From contig PAPH01000047.1 in assembly GCA_002709005.1 (NCBI GenBank), forward strand, positions 1-64,000: a stretch of 64,000 nucleotides of DNA, written 5' to 3'. Of the stretch, positions 46,439 through 57,697 are shown one piece after another (the stretch's first letter is position 1; each line of letters opens with the position of its first letter). The notes beneath the pieces are model-generated. The model was not told the DNA's origin. It worked only from the letters and a program-made list of their open reading frames with translations, and did not search any database. The DNA is from Hyphomicrobiales bacterium. GTDB taxonomy: Bacteria; Pseudomonadota; Alphaproteobacteria; Rhizobiales; Rhizobiaceae. The position numbers and the translations under genes were made by a program.

Positions 46439-47356
46439 TCACTTGCCCCACTTCAGGGCGAGCACATCCAGCTCGCCGGCGAGGCCCAGAAGACGTGCCT
46501 TGGTGCGCTCCGACATCGGCTTGAGCGGATGACGCACGAAATCGCTCCGGATCACGCCGCCTTCCTTCATCACGGTTTTCGCCGCGCGCAGGCCGCACTG
46601 GCGGTTCTCGTGATTGATCAGCGGCATGCAGAGCTTCCAGTGATCGAGCGCTGCGTCGGTATTGCCGGCGAGGTATTCGGTGACGATCGGCTTGATCTTG
46701 TCGGGGAACATGGCCGAGGTCATCGTGCCGGTGGCGCCCGCGTCGAGGTCGGCGAGAAGGGTGACGGCTTCCTCGCCATCAAACGGGCCGACGATATCCT
46801 TGCCGCCCTGTTCGATCAGCGCCGCGAGCTTGTCAGCCGCGAAAGGCACCTCGATCTTGAAGTAGGAGACGTTCTCGATTTCGCGTGCCATCCTGACCAG
46901 AAGGTCGACCGGCAGCGGCGCGCCGGAAAGGGGGGCGTCCTGCACCATGATCGGGATCGAGATCGCGTCGCTTACGGCCTTGAACTGTTCGTAGATGCCG
47001 ACCGGCGACGGGACCAGGCCGACGCCGTGGTAGGGCGGCATCATCATGACCATGGAAGCGCCGAGCGCTTCGGCGTCCCGGGCCCGCTTGACGACGATAT
47101 CGGTCGAGAAGTGGCTGATGGTGACGATCATCGGAACGCGGCCAGCCGCATGCTCGAGGCTCAGTTTCATCAGGAGCGCGCGCTCGTCGTCAGAGAGCAC
47201 GAACTGCTCGGAATAGTTGGCGAGGATGCAGATCGCGTCGACGCCCTGATCGATCATGCAATCGATCACCCGGCGCATGCCGTCCTCATCGACCCGGCCA
47301 TCGTCGTGGAAGGGGGTCGGGGCCACCGGCAGAATGCCTTTGAGCGGATGTTTCAT
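46439..47356 (-). CDS. DHDPS/NAL-family protein (2-keto-3-deoxy sugar acid dehydratase/aldolase)
   Basis: LKGILPVAPTPFHDDGRVDEDGMRRVIDCMIDQGVDAI; FKIEVPF around the Schiff-base Lys. Confidence 0.92.
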   Translation of the reverse strand: MKHPLKGILPVAPTPFHDDGRVDEDGMRRVIDCMIDQGVDAICILANYSEQFVLSDDERALLMKLSLEHAAGRVPMIVTISHFSTDIVVKRARDAEALGASMVMMMPPYHGVGLVPSPVGIYEQFKAVSDAISIPIMVQDAPLSGAPLPVDLLVRMAREIENVSYFKIEVPFAADKLAALIEQGGKDIVGPFDGEEAVTLLADLDAGATGTMTSAMFPDKIKPIVTEYLAGNTDAALDHWKLCMPLINHENRQCGLRAAKTVMKEGGVIRSDFVRHPLKPMSERTKARLLGLAGELDVLALKWGK

Positions 47357-47367
47357 CTCTGGTCCTT

Positions 47368-48378
47368 TCAAAATGTCTCGGTGACGCGGAATTCGGAAAC
47401 CTGGCGGTAGGTCTCGCCGGGCCTGAGAACGACGGAGGGGAAATCCGGGTGGTTGGGCGCATCCGGCCAGCGTTGCGGTTCGAGTGCTATCCCGGCGTAA
47501 GGCCCGTAGGGCCGACCGGTGAGCCCGGAGGCGGGCGCGGTGTTCATGCGTGCGCCGTCATAGACCTGAAAACCGGGTTCTGTGGAGGAAATGCGCAGCT
47601 CCAGATCCGGGGTGGAGAGAATGGCGAGTTCGCGCAAATCCCCGGAGACGTCATTGAAGCAGCAGAAATTGTGGTCGAGCGGCTCTGCGTCCGGCTGGAT
47701 CGCCGGTTGCGGTGCGCGCAGGTCGAACCGTGTTGCGTCCACGGGTCGGGGTGTGCCTTGCGGGATGAGGTGGTTGTCGACGGCAAGGTAGCTGTCGGCA
47801 TGAACGGTCAGCCGGTGGTTCGACAGGTCGGCCCTGCCATCGAGATTCCAGTAGGAATGATGGGCGAAATTGCAGAAGGTGGGGGCGTCGGTCACGGCCT
47901 CGATCTCGAGGCGCAACGCTCCGTCGTCCTTGAGGGAGTAGGTGACTGCAACATCGACATTGCCGGGGAAGCCGGCGAGACCGTCGGCCATTGTCAGCTC
48001 GAAGCGGCAATGGGACGTGCCGTGTTCGGCGATCGTCCAGACCAGGTTGGAACTGCCGTTTTTGCCTCCATGGAGCGTGGTTATGCCGTTCTCGTTTCGG
48101 TCGAACTCGTATGTGCTGCCATCCAGTTCGGCGGTGCCGTTGGCGATGCGGTTGGCGACCCGTCCGGCGATGGCACCGAAGTAGCGCATCGGTTCGAAGT
48201 AGGGTTCGAGGGCGGGGCTGCCGAGCACCAGCGGGTGATCGATGCCGTCAAGACGGAAATCCTGAAGGCTTGCGCCCCAGCTTATCAGCGAGGCGGTGGA
48301 CCCACCGTTTGAAATGACGATCTTCTCGATCGGCGTGCCGTCAGGGGCTCGGCCAAAAATCTCGACGTCGCCGTTCAT
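47368..48378 (-). CDS. Aldose 1-epimerase (galactose mutarotase)
   Basis: [73 protein letters not shown]. Confidence 0.94.
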   Translation of the reverse strand: MNGDVEIFGRAPDGTPIEKIVISNGGSTASLISWGASLQDFRLDGIDHPLVLGSPALEPYFEPMRYFGAIAGRVANRIANGTAELDGSTYEFDRNENGITTLHGGKNGSSNLVWTIAEHGTSHCRFELTMADGLAGFPGNVDVAVTYSLKDDGALRLEIEAVTDAPTFCNFAHHSYWNLDGRADLSNHRLTVHADSYLAVDNHLIPQGTPRPVDATRFDLRAPQPAIQPDAEPLDHNFCCFNDVSGDLRELAILSTPDLELRISSTEPGFQVYDGARMNTAPASGLTGRPYGPYAGIALEPQRWPDAPNHPDFPSVVLRPGETYRQVSEFRVTETF

Positions 48379-48980
48379 GGCATGGCCTCGTCATAGGCAG
48401 CGACCATTTTCTCAGCGCGAGAGGCGACGTCCGAGGCGCTCATTCCCGGCTTGAACAGGTAGGATCCGATGCCGAACCCGACTGCGCCGGCGGCGACCCA
48501 TTCGACGAGATTGTCGGGTGCGGCTCCGCCGACGGCATAGAGATCGACATCGGCGGGCATGACGGCCCTGAGGGCCTTGAGCCCCTCCGGTCCGGCCATG
48601 GAGCCGGGGAACAGCTTGAGCGTGCGCGCGCCGGCAGCTATCGCCAGAAAGCATTCCGTGGCGGTGAAGACGCCTGGCATCGAGACCATGCCGTGTTCCA
48701 GCGTGCGGGCGATTACCGCCGGATCGCAATTGGGCGAAACCACCAGACTGCCCCCGACATCGTGCACATGATCGACTTCCTGCGGCGAGAGCACCGTCCC
48801 GGCGCCGATCAGGGCGTCGTCGCCGAAGCGGCGCGCCAGTCGGCCGATGCTCTTGTAGGGTTCGGGCGAATTGAGCGGGACCTCGATGGTGGTAATTCCG
48901 GCGTCAATGAGCGCGACGGCGATCTCCTCGACTTCGTCGGGGGTCACGCCGCGCAGGATGGCAACGAGATTGCGGGTCAT
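48375..48980 (-). CDS. dgoA: 2-dehydro-3-deoxy-6-phosphogalactonate aldolase
   Basis: [67 protein letters not shown]. Confidence 0.93.
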   Translation of the reverse strand: MTRNLVAILRGVTPDEVEEIAVALIDAGITTIEVPLNSPEPYKSIGRLARRFGDDALIGAGTVLSPQEVDHVHDVGGSLVVSPNCDPAVIARTLEHGMVSMPGVFTATECFLAIAAGARTLKLFPGSMAGPEGLKALRAVMPADVDLYAVGGAAPDNLVEWVAAGAVGFGIGSYLFKPGMSASDVASRAEKMVAAYDEAMP

Positions 48981-49915
48981 CGGGACGTCTCCTTCATCCC
49001 GGCGCGCACCTGTTTCAGTCCGGCGAGTGTCAACCCGGAGCCGTCCTCGATAATGGCGGTGGCGCCAATTTGCTTCAGTGCGGCGGCGTAGCGTGCGACG
49101 AGGCCGCCGGCTCCGACGAGATGGACCTCGCGTCCCTCCCAGAACGGGCGGCACGCTGCAAGTTCGGCACCGATGAGAAGACCCGACAGCATGTCGCCGG
49201 CGTCTTCCGTGGTTGCGTCCTCAAGCAGTGAGCGGGCCCGGATCGAAAACAGGTTGGTCGTCAGGTTCTGCGGGTTTCCGATTCCCCGGCTGACTGCCTC
49301 GAGAAATGCCGGTCCGGGTTCGCCTTTGTTCCCCTCACCGACGGAGTGGCGCAGGATCGAGTGGCGGCCGATCAGAGCGAACAGTTCGCCGGTCATGACC
49401 GTGAGGAAATGGCTGACGTCGCCGCCTTCCAGGCTTACCCACTTGCTGTGGGTGCCCGGCAGGCAGATGACGGCGTCGTCGAGCCCCGTTTCGCCGAGAA
49501 AGCCCGCCAGTTGGGTTTCCTCGCCGCGGATCACATCCTGAGGGTGGCTCTGTGAAAGGCCGGGGACGATCCGGACGGACAGGCGCGGATCGCTGGTTTC
49601 GACTTCAGTGAGGGCGTCGCCCGCCACCGGAGCGCAGGGAACACGGCGATAGGCCGCTTCCTTCCAGCCCTGGCGCGCGCCGGCCATGCCGCAGATGATG
49701 ACCGGAACCGGTCCGGCCAGACCTTCGAGCCAGGAGCCGACAAGTTCGAGGAGTGCCGGCTCGTAATCGGACTTTGTGATCTGTCCCATCCCCTTGTCGG
49801 ATGCTGCATGATCGATAACAGTGCCATCCGATGCGATGGCCCAGACGCGGAGCGAAGTGCTGCCCCAGTCCGCTGCGATCCAGTCCGGATTGGCTTTGGT
49901 GCCCGAAACGTTCAT
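48977..49915 (-). CDS. dgoK: 2-dehydro-3-deoxygalactonokinase
   Basis: [44 protein letters not shown]. Confidence 0.94.
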   Translation of the reverse strand: MNVSGTKANPDWIAADWGSTSLRVWAIASDGTVIDHAASDKGMGQITKSDYEPALLELVGSWLEGLAGPVPVIICGMAGARQGWKEAAYRRVPCAPVAGDALTEVETSDPRLSVRIVPGLSQSHPQDVIRGEETQLAGFLGETGLDDAVICLPGTHSKWVSLEGGDVSHFLTVMTGELFALIGRHSILRHSVGEGNKGEPGPAFLEAVSRGIGNPQNLTTNLFSIRARSLLEDATTEDAGDMLSGLLIGAELAACRPFWEGREVHLVGAGGLVARYAAALKQIGATAIIEDGSGLTLAGLKQVRAGMKETSR

Positions 49916-49925
49916 CTCGTCCTCA

Positions 49926-50855
49926 TCAGTCGAACGGTTCAATCGTCTCGCGCTTTCCGAGAAGGAAGGCGTCGGCGACGTGAACCATGGGAGATAGATC
50001 CATGTCTATCTCACCGGTCTGCACGAGGTCCACCATGCGGGCGTAGAGTTTGGGATACTCGCCGTCGAGGGCGACGTCGGAGGCCTCGACCGGCGCGCCG
50101 TCGATCGAGAGATTGGCGCCGCCATCCGACAGGACGAGGGTTCCGGCATCGGTTTCCGCCTCGATGTTCCAGAACTGGTCGCCTTCCTTGCGCCAGTCGA
50201 ATTCTGCGTTCACTTCGGCGCCACCGGGATGGCGGAAGTCGAGATCGGCGGCGATAGGCGTCTGGCGGTTGTCAGGGAACTTGAGCGTCGCACTCCGCAG
50301 ATGGACGGGTACCGGGAGGATGCGGGTGAGGATCGAGAGCGCATTGATGCCGGGGTCGAAGACCCCAAGGCCACCCGGTTCCCAGATCCACTCCTGTCCG
50401 GGATGCCAGAGGCGGACATCCTCGAGCCAGGTGATCTTGAGGCGCTTGAGCGTCTTGTCCGCCAGCCACTTGCGCGCGGCTTCCACGCTGGCGGCTTCGC
50501 GCGAGTGCCAGGTGGCGAATATCGAGACGCCGGCCTCGCGGGCCATTGCTTCCAACGTATGGCATTCGGCGAGCGTTGCGCCCGGCGGCTTTTCCAGCAT
50601 GACGTGGCGGCCGGCCCTGATGGCCGCGGCGGCATATTCGAAACGCGGCACCGGCGGCAGGCAGAGCGAGATCACATCGATGTCGGGGCAAGCGGCGAGC
50701 ATCGCGTCGATGTCGGTATAGTTCTCGATGCCCTCCACGCCCTCGTGACGGGTGATGGTGGCCGCCAGTTCCCAGTCCCCGGATGCCGCAATTGACGGCA
50801 CGTGCTGGTCGCGGGCGATCTTGCCGATGCCCGCCAGGGCGATCTTCCGGGCCAT
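49926..50855 (-). CDS. Gfo/Idh/MocA-family dehydrogenase, probable galactose/arabinose 1-dehydrogenase
   Basis: KIALAGIGKIARDQHVPSI, HVMLEKPPGATLAE, WEPGGLGVFDPGINALSI. Confidence 0.9.
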   Translation of the reverse strand: MARKIALAGIGKIARDQHVPSIAASGDWELAATITRHEGVEGIENYTDIDAMLAACPDIDVISLCLPPVPRFEYAAAAIRAGRHVMLEKPPGATLAECHTLEAMAREAGVSIFATWHSREAASVEAARKWLADKTLKRLKITWLEDVRLWHPGQEWIWEPGGLGVFDPGINALSILTRILPVPVHLRSATLKFPDNRQTPIAADLDFRHPGGAEVNAEFDWRKEGDQFWNIEAETDAGTLVLSDGGANLSIDGAPVEASDVALDGEYPKLYARMVDLVQTGEIDMDLSPMVHVADAFLLGKRETIEPFD

Positions 50856-52597
50856 CAGTGCGAATCCTTGCCGACCGCAGCGCCCCGGCAACCCTTGAGG
50901 AAACTCAGATCGGCCCCCGAATCGGCACCCTCGACATATTGGTGGTGCAGCCAGGGATAGCCAGACCCGTATTCCTCCGGCTGCGGCTTCCACTCCGCCA
51001 GGCGCGATGCCATTTCCTCGTCGGTAATATCGATGTGCAGCGTGCGGGCCTCGACGTCGAGTTCGATCATGTCCCCGTTCCGCACGACCGCAAGCGGCCC
51101 GCCCACGGCGGCTTCCGGCGAGGTGTGCAGGATGACGGTGCCATAGGCGGTGCCGGACATGCGGGCGTCCGAGATGCGCACCATGTCGGTGATGCCGCGT
51201 TTGAGAACCTTCGGCGGCAGCCCCATGTTGCCGACCTCTGCCATGCCGGGATAGCCCTTCGGCCCGCAGTTCTTCAGCACCATGACGCAGGTCTCGTCGA
51301 TGTCGAGCGCGTCGTCGTTGATCTTGGCCTTGTAGTCGTCGATGTCCTCGAAGACCACGGCGCGCCCGCGATGCTTCATCAGGTGCTTCGATGCGGCAGA
51401 GGGCTTGAGGATCGCGCCCTTCGGGGCGAGGTTGCCCTTGAGAACGGCGATACCGCCCTGGTCGGTCAGCGCCTTGTCGACCGGACGGATGACGTCCTCG
51501 TTGTGGTTGATGGCGTCCTTGACCTCGTCCCAGATCGGGCCGCCTGACACGGTCAGCGCGTCCTTGTTGAGGAGCCCGCTCTCGCCGAGATGGCGCAGCA
51601 CGACGGGAAGGCCCCCGGCGTAGAAGAATTCTTCCATCAGGTATTCGCCCGACGGCATCAGGTTGACGATGGTTGCGACGTCCCGGCCGCAGCGGTCCCA
51701 GTCGTCCAGCGAGAGATCGACGCCGACGCGGCCGGCAATCGCCAGAAGATGGACCACTGCGTTGGTGGAGCCGCCGATGGCGCCGTTGGTGCGGATGGCG
51801 TTCTCGAAAGCGGCCTTGGTCAAGACGTCCGACGGCTTCAGATCGTCCTTGACCATCTGCACGATGCGGCGACCGGACAGCTGGGCCATCACGCGGCGGC
51901 GGCTGTCGACGGCGGGGATCGCGGCATTGCCGGAGAGCGCCATGCCAAGCGATTCGACCATCGAGGCCATCGATGAGGCCGTACCCATGGTGTTGCAGCT
52001 GCCCGGAGACCGGGACATGCCGGCCTCGGCCTCGAGGAAGTCTTCCTGGGTCATCTCGCCGGCCTTCACGGCCTCGGAGAACTTCCACAGATGCGTCCCG
52101 GAGCCGACACGCTGGCCGCGGAAATGACCGTTGAGCATCGGGCCGCCGGTGACCACGATCGAGGGCAGGTCGGTCGACGCCGCGCCCATCAGGAGGCTCG
52201 GCGTGGTCTTGTCGCAACCCACCAGCAGCACGCAGCCGTCCATCGGCTGGCCGCGGATGGCTTCCTCGACCGCCATGGCGGCGAGATTGCGGAACATCAT
52301 CGCGGTCGGGCGGAAGGAGCTTTCGGCCGCCGAGAAGACCGGCACCTCGACAGGGAAGCCGCCGGCCTCGTAGATGCCGTGCTTGACGCGCTCGGCGAGC
52401 ACGTCGAGATGGGCGTTGCAGGGGGTGAATTCGGACCAGGTGTTGAGGATGCCGATCACCGGGCGTCCGTCGAACAGGTCGTGCGGGAAACCCTGGTTCT
52501 TCATCCAGCCGCGATGATAGATCTGGTCACGACCGGTGCCGCCGAACCATTCCTGCGAGCGCAGGCGGCGAGGCCATTTGGCCGGTTTGAAGGTCAT
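50855..52597 (-). CDS. IlvD/Edd-family sugar-acid dehydratase (arabonate/galactonate type)
   Basis: NTWSEFTPCNAHLDVLAERVK, GCDKTTPSLLMGAASTDLPSI, SPGSCNTMGTASSMASMVESLGMALSG, ISDARMSGTAYG. Confidence 0.94.
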   Translation of the reverse strand: MTFKPAKWPRRLRSQEWFGGTGRDQIYHRGWMKNQGFPHDLFDGRPVIGILNTWSEFTPCNAHLDVLAERVKHGIYEAGGFPVEVPVFSAAESSFRPTAMMFRNLAAMAVEEAIRGQPMDGCVLLVGCDKTTPSLLMGAASTDLPSIVVTGGPMLNGHFRGQRVGSGTHLWKFSEAVKAGEMTQEDFLEAEAGMSRSPGSCNTMGTASSMASMVESLGMALSGNAAIPAVDSRRRVMAQLSGRRIVQMVKDDLKPSDVLTKAAFENAIRTNGAIGGSTNAVVHLLAIAGRVGVDLSLDDWDRCGRDVATIVNLMPSGEYLMEEFFYAGGLPVVLRHLGESGLLNKDALTVSGGPIWDEVKDAINHNEDVIRPVDKALTDQGGIAVLKGNLAPKGAILKPSAASKHLMKHRGRAVVFEDIDDYKAKINDDALDIDETCVMVLKNCGPKGYPGMAEVGNMGLPPKVLKRGITDMVRISDARMSGTAYGTVILHTSPEAAVGGPLAVVRNGDMIELDVEARTLHIDITDEEMASRLAEWKPQPEEYGSGYPWLHHQYVEGADSGADLSFLKGCRGAAVGKDSH

Positions 52598-52643
52598 TTT
52601 CGAACTCCCTTGAGCGGCCGCCCGATCATCGGGCGGCGCAGCC

Positions 52644-53888
52644 TCATCCCTGCTTCTGTTTGTTGTAGACGTCGAAGATCACGGCTGCGAGCAGCACGAG
52701 GCCCTTGATCATCTGCTGATAGTCGATGCCGATGCCCATGATGGACATGCCGTTGTTCAAGACGCCCATCAAGAAGGCGCCGACCACCGCGCCGATGATG
52801 GTGCCGACGCCACCCGACATCGAGGCGCCACCGATGAAGACGGCGGCAATCACGTCGAGTTCGAGCGCGAAGCCGGCCTTCGGCGTCGCCGTATTGAGGC
52901 GGGCTGCGAAGACCAGGCCGGCCGCGGCGGCGAGCACGCCCATATTGGTGAAGGCGAGGAAGGTCAGCCGCTCGGTGTTGATGCCCGAGAGCTTGGCCGC
53001 CTTCTGGTTGCCGCCGAGCGCATAGACGCGGCGGCCGATCACCGTCGAGGAGGTGAGGAAGGCGTAGATCACCGTCAGCACCGCCATGGTGATAAGCACG
53101 TTGGGCAGGCCGCGGAAGGTCGACAGCTTGAAGGTGATGAAAATGAGCGCAGCGGCGACGATGAAGTTGCGGGCCGCGAAGAAGGAGGCAGGTTCATCCT
53201 CGATGCCGTAGGCCTTGTTGCGGGCGCGCTGCTTCATGCCCATCCAGACGATCAGGGCGGCGGTGACGATGCCGGCGAAAAGGGCGAGCACGTTGACCTT
53301 GCGGGCGTCGAAGATGCCGGCCAGCATCTCGCCGATCCCGGCGGGGAAAATATCGGGCATGAAGCCGTTGGCGATGATCTGGAACTCGCGCGGGAAGGGG
53401 CCTACCGACTGGCCTTCGAGCAGCCACAGCGACAGGCCGCGGAAGACGAGCATGCCGGCCAGCGTGACGATGAAGGAGGGGATGCGCCAATAGGCGACCC
53501 AGTAACCCTGGGCAGCGCCGATCAGACCGCCCACCACCAGGCAGGCGATGATGGTGACATAGATGTTCTGGTCGAAATTGACGATCATCACGGCGGCCAG
53601 CGCGCCGATGAAGCCCATCACAGAGCCGACCGAGAGGTCGATATTGCCCGACACGATGACCACCAGCATCCCCAGCGCCATGATGACGATGTAGCTGTTC
53701 TGGAGGAGCAGGTTGGTGACGTTGACGGCACGCAGCAGCGTTCCCTCGGTCACGGCCTGGAAGAAGACCATGATGACGATGAGCGCCAGCAGAAGCCCGT
53801 ATTCGCGCAGGTGGGAGGCCAGATAGGCGCCAACGCCCTTGGTCTCTTTTTCAGCGCCTTCAGTATGTTCGCTATCAGCCACGGCCAT
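52644..53888 (-). CDS. gguB: Sugar ABC transporter permease GguB-like
   Basis: VIVSGNIDLSVGSVMGF, FIGGASMSGGVGTIIGAVVGAFLMGVLNNGMSIMGIG; contiguous with gguA/chvE. Confidence 0.92.
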   Translation of the reverse strand: MAVADSEHTEGAEKETKGVGAYLASHLREYGLLLALIVIMVFFQAVTEGTLLRAVNVTNLLLQNSYIVIMALGMLVVIVSGNIDLSVGSVMGFIGALAAVMIVNFDQNIYVTIIACLVVGGLIGAAQGYWVAYWRIPSFIVTLAGMLVFRGLSLWLLEGQSVGPFPREFQIIANGFMPDIFPAGIGEMLAGIFDARKVNVLALFAGIVTAALIVWMGMKQRARNKAYGIEDEPASFFAARNFIVAAALIFITFKLSTFRGLPNVLITMAVLTVIYAFLTSSTVIGRRVYALGGNQKAAKLSGINTERLTFLAFTNMGVLAAAAGLVFAARLNTATPKAGFALELDVIAAVFIGGASMSGGVGTIIGAVVGAFLMGVLNNGMSIMGIGIDYQQMIKGLVLLAAVIFDVYNKQKQG

Positions 53889-53901
53889 TAGCGGTGTCCT
53901 C

Positions 53902-55416
53902 CTAGTCGTTGACGATGAGCGACATGATGCGCTCCTGGCTGGCTTCGGCAGCCGTCAGTTCGCCGACAAGCGCGCCTTCGTTCATGACGTAGATCCTGTC
54001 GCACATGCCGAGCAGTTCCGGCATCTCCGAGGAAATCATGACGACGCCCTTACCCTGTGCGGCGAGGTCGTTGATGATGGTGTAGATTTCGTATTTCGCG
54101 CCGACGTCGATACCGCGCGTCGGTTCATCGAGAATGAGCACCTCGGGAGAGGTAAACAGCCACTTGGCGAGGACCACCTTCTGCTGGTTGCCGCCCGAGA
54201 GGTTGACGACCTTCTGGAAAACCGAGGGTGTGCGCGTGGCGAGCGCCTCGCGGTAGCGTTCGGCGACCCTGGTTTCCTCGTTGCGCATCAGCACGCCGTT
54301 CCTGGAAACGTCCTGGAGATTGGCGAGCGTGGTGTTGAAGCGGATGGTCTCGTCAAGCACCAGGCCGAGCGACTTGCGGTCCTCGGTGAGGTAGGAGACG
54401 CCGCTGGCGATCGCCTTGGACACCGTGGAGACGTCGATCGGGTTGCCCCGGAGTTTCACGGAGCCTGAAATATTGCGGCCGTAGGATTTGCCGAAGATCG
54501 ACATGGCGAGTTCTGTGCGGCCGGATCCCATCAGGCCGGCAATGCCCACCACTTCGCCCGCGCGGACGTTGAAACTGGCATTCTTGATGACTCGGCGCTC
54601 GGCATGCTCGGGGTGCCAGACCGTCCAGTCGTCGACCTCCAGGAGAAGAGCGCCCGGCGTGCGCTTGTGTTCGGGAAAGCGATTGGTCATGTCGCGACCG
54701 ACCATGTCATGGACGATCTGGTCTTCGCTGAGGCCCTTGGCGTCGAGCGTCGAGACGGTGGTGCCGTCTCGGATCACCGTAACGGTGTCGGCGACATAGC
54801 GGACCTCGCCGAGTTTGTGCGAGATCAGGATGCAGGTCACGCCCTGCGCCTTGAGTTCGAGCATCAGGTCGAGAAGCTTGCGGCTGTCGTTTTCCTGAAG
54901 GGCTGCGGTAGGCTCGTCGAGGATGAGGAGCTTGACGTCCTTGGAGAGTGCCTTGGCGATTTCGACGAGCTGCTGCTTGCCGACACCGATGGAATCGACG
55001 AGCGTCGTGGGAGCTTCGCTCAAGCCGACCTTGGCGAGCAGTTCCTCCGTGCGACGGTTGGTCTTGCGCCAGTCGATGACGCCGCGGGTCGCGCGCTCGT
55101 TGCCGAGGAAGATGTTCTCGGCGATCGAAAGCTGCGGGACGAGCGCCAACTCCTGGTGAATGATGATGATGCCGCGGTCCTCGCTGTCGCGGATGTCGCG
55201 GAACTGGGCGGTCTCGCCCTCATAGACGATCTCGCCGTCATAGCTGCCGGCGGGATAGACGCCGGAGAGAACCTTCATCAGCGTCGATTTGCCGGCGCCG
55301 TTTTCGCCGCAGATCGCGTGGATCTCGCCTTCCTCGACCTTGAGATCGACCCGGTCGAGCGCCTTGACGCCCGGAAATTCCTTGGTGATCTGACGCATTT
55401 CGAGAAGTGTGGCCAT
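53902..55416 (-). CDS. gguA: Sugar ABC transporter ATP-binding protein GguA-like
   Basis: [70 protein letters not shown]. Confidence 0.94.
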   Translation of the reverse strand: MATLLEMRQITKEFPGVKALDRVDLKVEEGEIHAICGENGAGKSTLMKVLSGVYPAGSYDGEIVYEGETAQFRDIRDSEDRGIIIIHQELALVPQLSIAENIFLGNERATRGVIDWRKTNRRTEELLAKVGLSEAPTTLVDSIGVGKQQLVEIAKALSKDVKLLILDEPTAALQENDSRKLLDLMLELKAQGVTCILISHKLGEVRYVADTVTVIRDGTTVSTLDAKGLSEDQIVHDMVGRDMTNRFPEHKRTPGALLLEVDDWTVWHPEHAERRVIKNASFNVRAGEVVGIAGLMGSGRTELAMSIFGKSYGRNISGSVKLRGNPIDVSTVSKAIASGVSYLTEDRKSLGLVLDETIRFNTTLANLQDVSRNGVLMRNEETRVAERYREALATRTPSVFQKVVNLSGGNQQKVVLAKWLFTSPEVLILDEPTRGIDVGAKYEIYTIINDLAAQGKGVVMISSEMPELLGMCDRIYVMNEGALVGELTAAEASQERIMSLIVND

Positions 55417-55478
55417 GGGGCTCTCGGAATTCCTGGGTGGTTTGTCCGGTCACGGGCCGCTTGGGCGCGTGACGCTAT

Positions 55479-55507
55479 CCGTTCCGCCGGGAGGTCCGGC
55501 GGAACGG
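55479..55507 (-). terminator. Intercistronic stem-loop between chvE and gguA
   Basis: Perfect 12-bp stem CCGTTCCGCCGG-GAGGT-CCGGCGGAACGG. Confidence 0.65.
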
Positions 55508-55527
55508 GTGTGCAAGCGGAATAGCTC

Positions 55528-56595
55528 CTACTTGATCTGGTCTTCGGTGTAGTAACCGCTGTCGATCAGAATTTCCTTGTAGTTGCTCTTGTCGACGGAA
55601 ACCGGCTCGAGCAGGTAGGACGGAACAACCTTGACGCCGTTGTCATAGGTCTCGGTGTCGTTGATTTCCGGCTCTCCACCGCCCAGCAGGGCATCGACCA
55701 TGCCCACGGTCACGCGCGCCAGTTCGCGGGTGTCCTTGAAGACGGTCGAGTACTGTTCGCCAGCCAGGATCGACTTGACGGACGGGACTTCGGCGTCCTG
55801 ACCGGTCACGATCGGCATTTTCATGTCGCCGGAGCCGTAGCCCACGCCCTTGAGCGAGGACAGAATGCCGATCGACAGGCCGTCATAGGGCGACAGCACG
55901 CCGTGGACCTGCTTGTCGGTGTAGTTGGCCGACAGAAGGTTGTCCATGCGGGCCTGGGCGACCGCGCCGTCCCAGCGCAGGGTGCCGACCTTGTCCATGC
56001 CCATCTGGCCGGAGACGACGTTGATCTTGCCTTCGTCGATCATCGGCTGGAGCACGCTCATGGCGCCGTTGTAGAAGAAGTAGGCGTTGTTGTCGTCCGG
56101 CGAGCCGCCGAAGAGTTCGACGTTCCAGGATTCTTCGTCCGGGAAGCGTTCCTTCAGGCCATTGACCAGCGAGGTGGCCTGCTGCACGCCGACCTTGAAG
56201 TTGTCGAAGGTGGCGTAATAGTCGACGTTTTCACTGTCGCGGATCAGGCGGTCATAGGCGATGACCTTGATGCCGGAGGCAGCGGCGTTTTCCAGTGCGT
56301 TGGAAAGCGTGGTGCCGTCGATGGCGGCGATGACGAGAACGTCGACGCCCTTGGTGATCATGTTCTCGATCTGGGCAAGCTGGTTCGGAATGTCGTCTTC
56401 AGCGTACTGAAGATCGGCCTCGTAGCCGGCGTCCTCGAACTGCTTGACCATCGAGTTGCCGTCCGAAATCCAGCGGGCCGACGATTTGGTCGGCATGGCG
56501 ATGCCGATCGAGCCCTTGTCCTGGGCGAAAGACGGAGCGGTGACGAGACCTGCGCCAAGCGCAAGCGCCGCCAGGGCGGAAACGAGTTTCCTCAT
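55528..56595 (-). CDS. chvE: Periplasmic multiple-sugar-binding protein ChvE
   Basis: [78 protein letters not shown] recognisable as ChvE. Confidence 0.95.
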   Translation of the reverse strand: MRKLVSALAALALGAGLVTAPSFAQDKGSIGIAMPTKSSARWISDGNSMVKQFEDAGYEADLQYAEDDIPNQLAQIENMITKGVDVLVIAAIDGTTLSNALENAAASGIKVIAYDRLIRDSENVDYYATFDNFKVGVQQATSLVNGLKERFPDEESWNVELFGGSPDDNNAYFFYNGAMSVLQPMIDEGKINVVSGQMGMDKVGTLRWDGAVAQARMDNLLSANYTDKQVHGVLSPYDGLSIGILSSLKGVGYGSGDMKMPIVTGQDAEVPSVKSILAGEQYSTVFKDTRELARVTVGMVDALLGGGEPEINDTETYDNGVKVVPSYLLEPVSVDKSNYKEILIDSGYYTEDQIK

Positions 56596-56725
56596 TGGGT
56601 AATACCTCCCGGTGGTTTTGGCTTTCCAGCGACAGGCCGGAAAATGCCCCTGTGGACCTCCTGATCCGGGCTAGACTCCTAGCGGCCCGGCAACATGTCC
56701 GGCAAATGATTAAATTGACATTTTC

Positions 56726-56743
56726 CATACCAGAATTGATATG
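56726..56743. promoter_or_regulatory. Candidate LysR-type binding dyad in the chvE/gbpR divergent region
   Basis: CATACCAGAATTGATATG (CATA-N10-TATG) immediately upstream of the LysR gene. Confidence 0.35.
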
Positions 56744-56746
56744 TAG

Positions 56747-57676
56747 TTGATGGAAAAACTGGCCGCCCGACTCCAGCTCAAGGACTTTCGCCTGATCCAG
56801 GCGATCGAGAAGACCGGCCAGCTCGCGCTGGCAGCCGAAATGCTGGCGATCACGCAGCCGGCGGCCTCGCGAATGCTGGCGGCGATCGAGAAGGCGGTCG
56901 GGACGCGGGTCTTCGACCGCCATCCCAAAGGCATGACACCGACGGAGGTGGGGCAGGTCCTTGCGCGCAACGCGGCGACGCTTCTCCACGAGATGGACCG
57001 GGCGATCCACGAGGTCGAGGAAATCCGCTCCGGCCGGGCCGGCACGGTGCGGGTCGGATCGGTCACCGGCGGCGCGGTTGCCTTCGTCGTGCCGGCCATC
57101 CAGAAGCTCAAGCAGGAGGCGGTCGGTGCCGATATCCATGTCGACGTCGCGCCGAGCCAGGCGCTGATCGAGGGGCTGTTGCGCGGCGACTACGACTTCG
57201 TTCTCTCGCGTATTCCGCCGGGCGTCGACGCGCGGCAGTTCAATGTGAGGCGCGGTCGGGTCGAGGTCATCCGCTTCCTGTGCGGCGGCGGCCATCCGCT
57301 CGCCGGACAGTCGGGTCTGGCTGTCAAGGATCTCGAAGGCTACGAGTGGGTGGTGCAGGCGCCGCTGATGCCGATCCGTCTGGCGGTGGAGGACGCCTTC
57401 GTCAACGCCCATGTCCCGCTACCCGGGGAAATCGTCAACACGACGTCGCTTCTGGTGATGATCGCCTATCTCAATTCCACCGACGCGATCGCGCCGACCT
57501 CGCGTGAGGTGGTGGATCTTCTGGTCGGGCGGGAGGAGGTAAGCGACCTGGCGACGATCGCCCTCGACGAGCCGATCATCGTTCACGCCTACCACATGAT
57601 CTCGCTGAAAAACCACACGCTCAACCCGCTTGCGGTCAAGCTGAGGGATCTCGTGTTCAGCGCGTTGTCGACTTGA
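56747..57676 (+). CDS. gbpR: LysR-family regulator, GbpR-like, divergent from chvE
   Basis: LysR HTH (IEKTGQLALAAEMLAITQPAASRMLAAIEKAVGTRVFDRHPKGMTPTEVG); conserved neighbourhood with chvE-gguAB. Confidence 0.88.
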   Translation: MMEKLAARLQLKDFRLIQAIEKTGQLALAAEMLAITQPAASRMLAAIEKAVGTRVFDRHPKGMTPTEVGQVLARNAATLLHEMDRAIHEVEEIRSGRAGTVRVGSVTGGAVAFVVPAIQKLKQEAVGADIHVDVAPSQALIEGLLRGDYDFVLSRIPPGVDARQFNVRRGRVEVIRFLCGGGHPLAGQSGLAVKDLEGYEWVVQAPLMPIRLAVEDAFVNAHVPLPGEIVNTTSLLVMIAYLNSTDAIAPTSREVVDLLVGREEVSDLATIALDEPIIVHAYHMISLKNHTLNPLAVKLRDLVFSALST

Positions 57677-57697
57677 CAGCGTCCGGACCGGCGCTTT

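Noticed and set aside
49926-52217. 763-aa minus-strand ORF covering dehydrogenase and dehydratase genes
   Set aside because: The C-terminal portion is the true Gfo/Idh gene (start 50855); the upstream part is an alternative frame within the IlvD/Edd gene, not a fusion protein.
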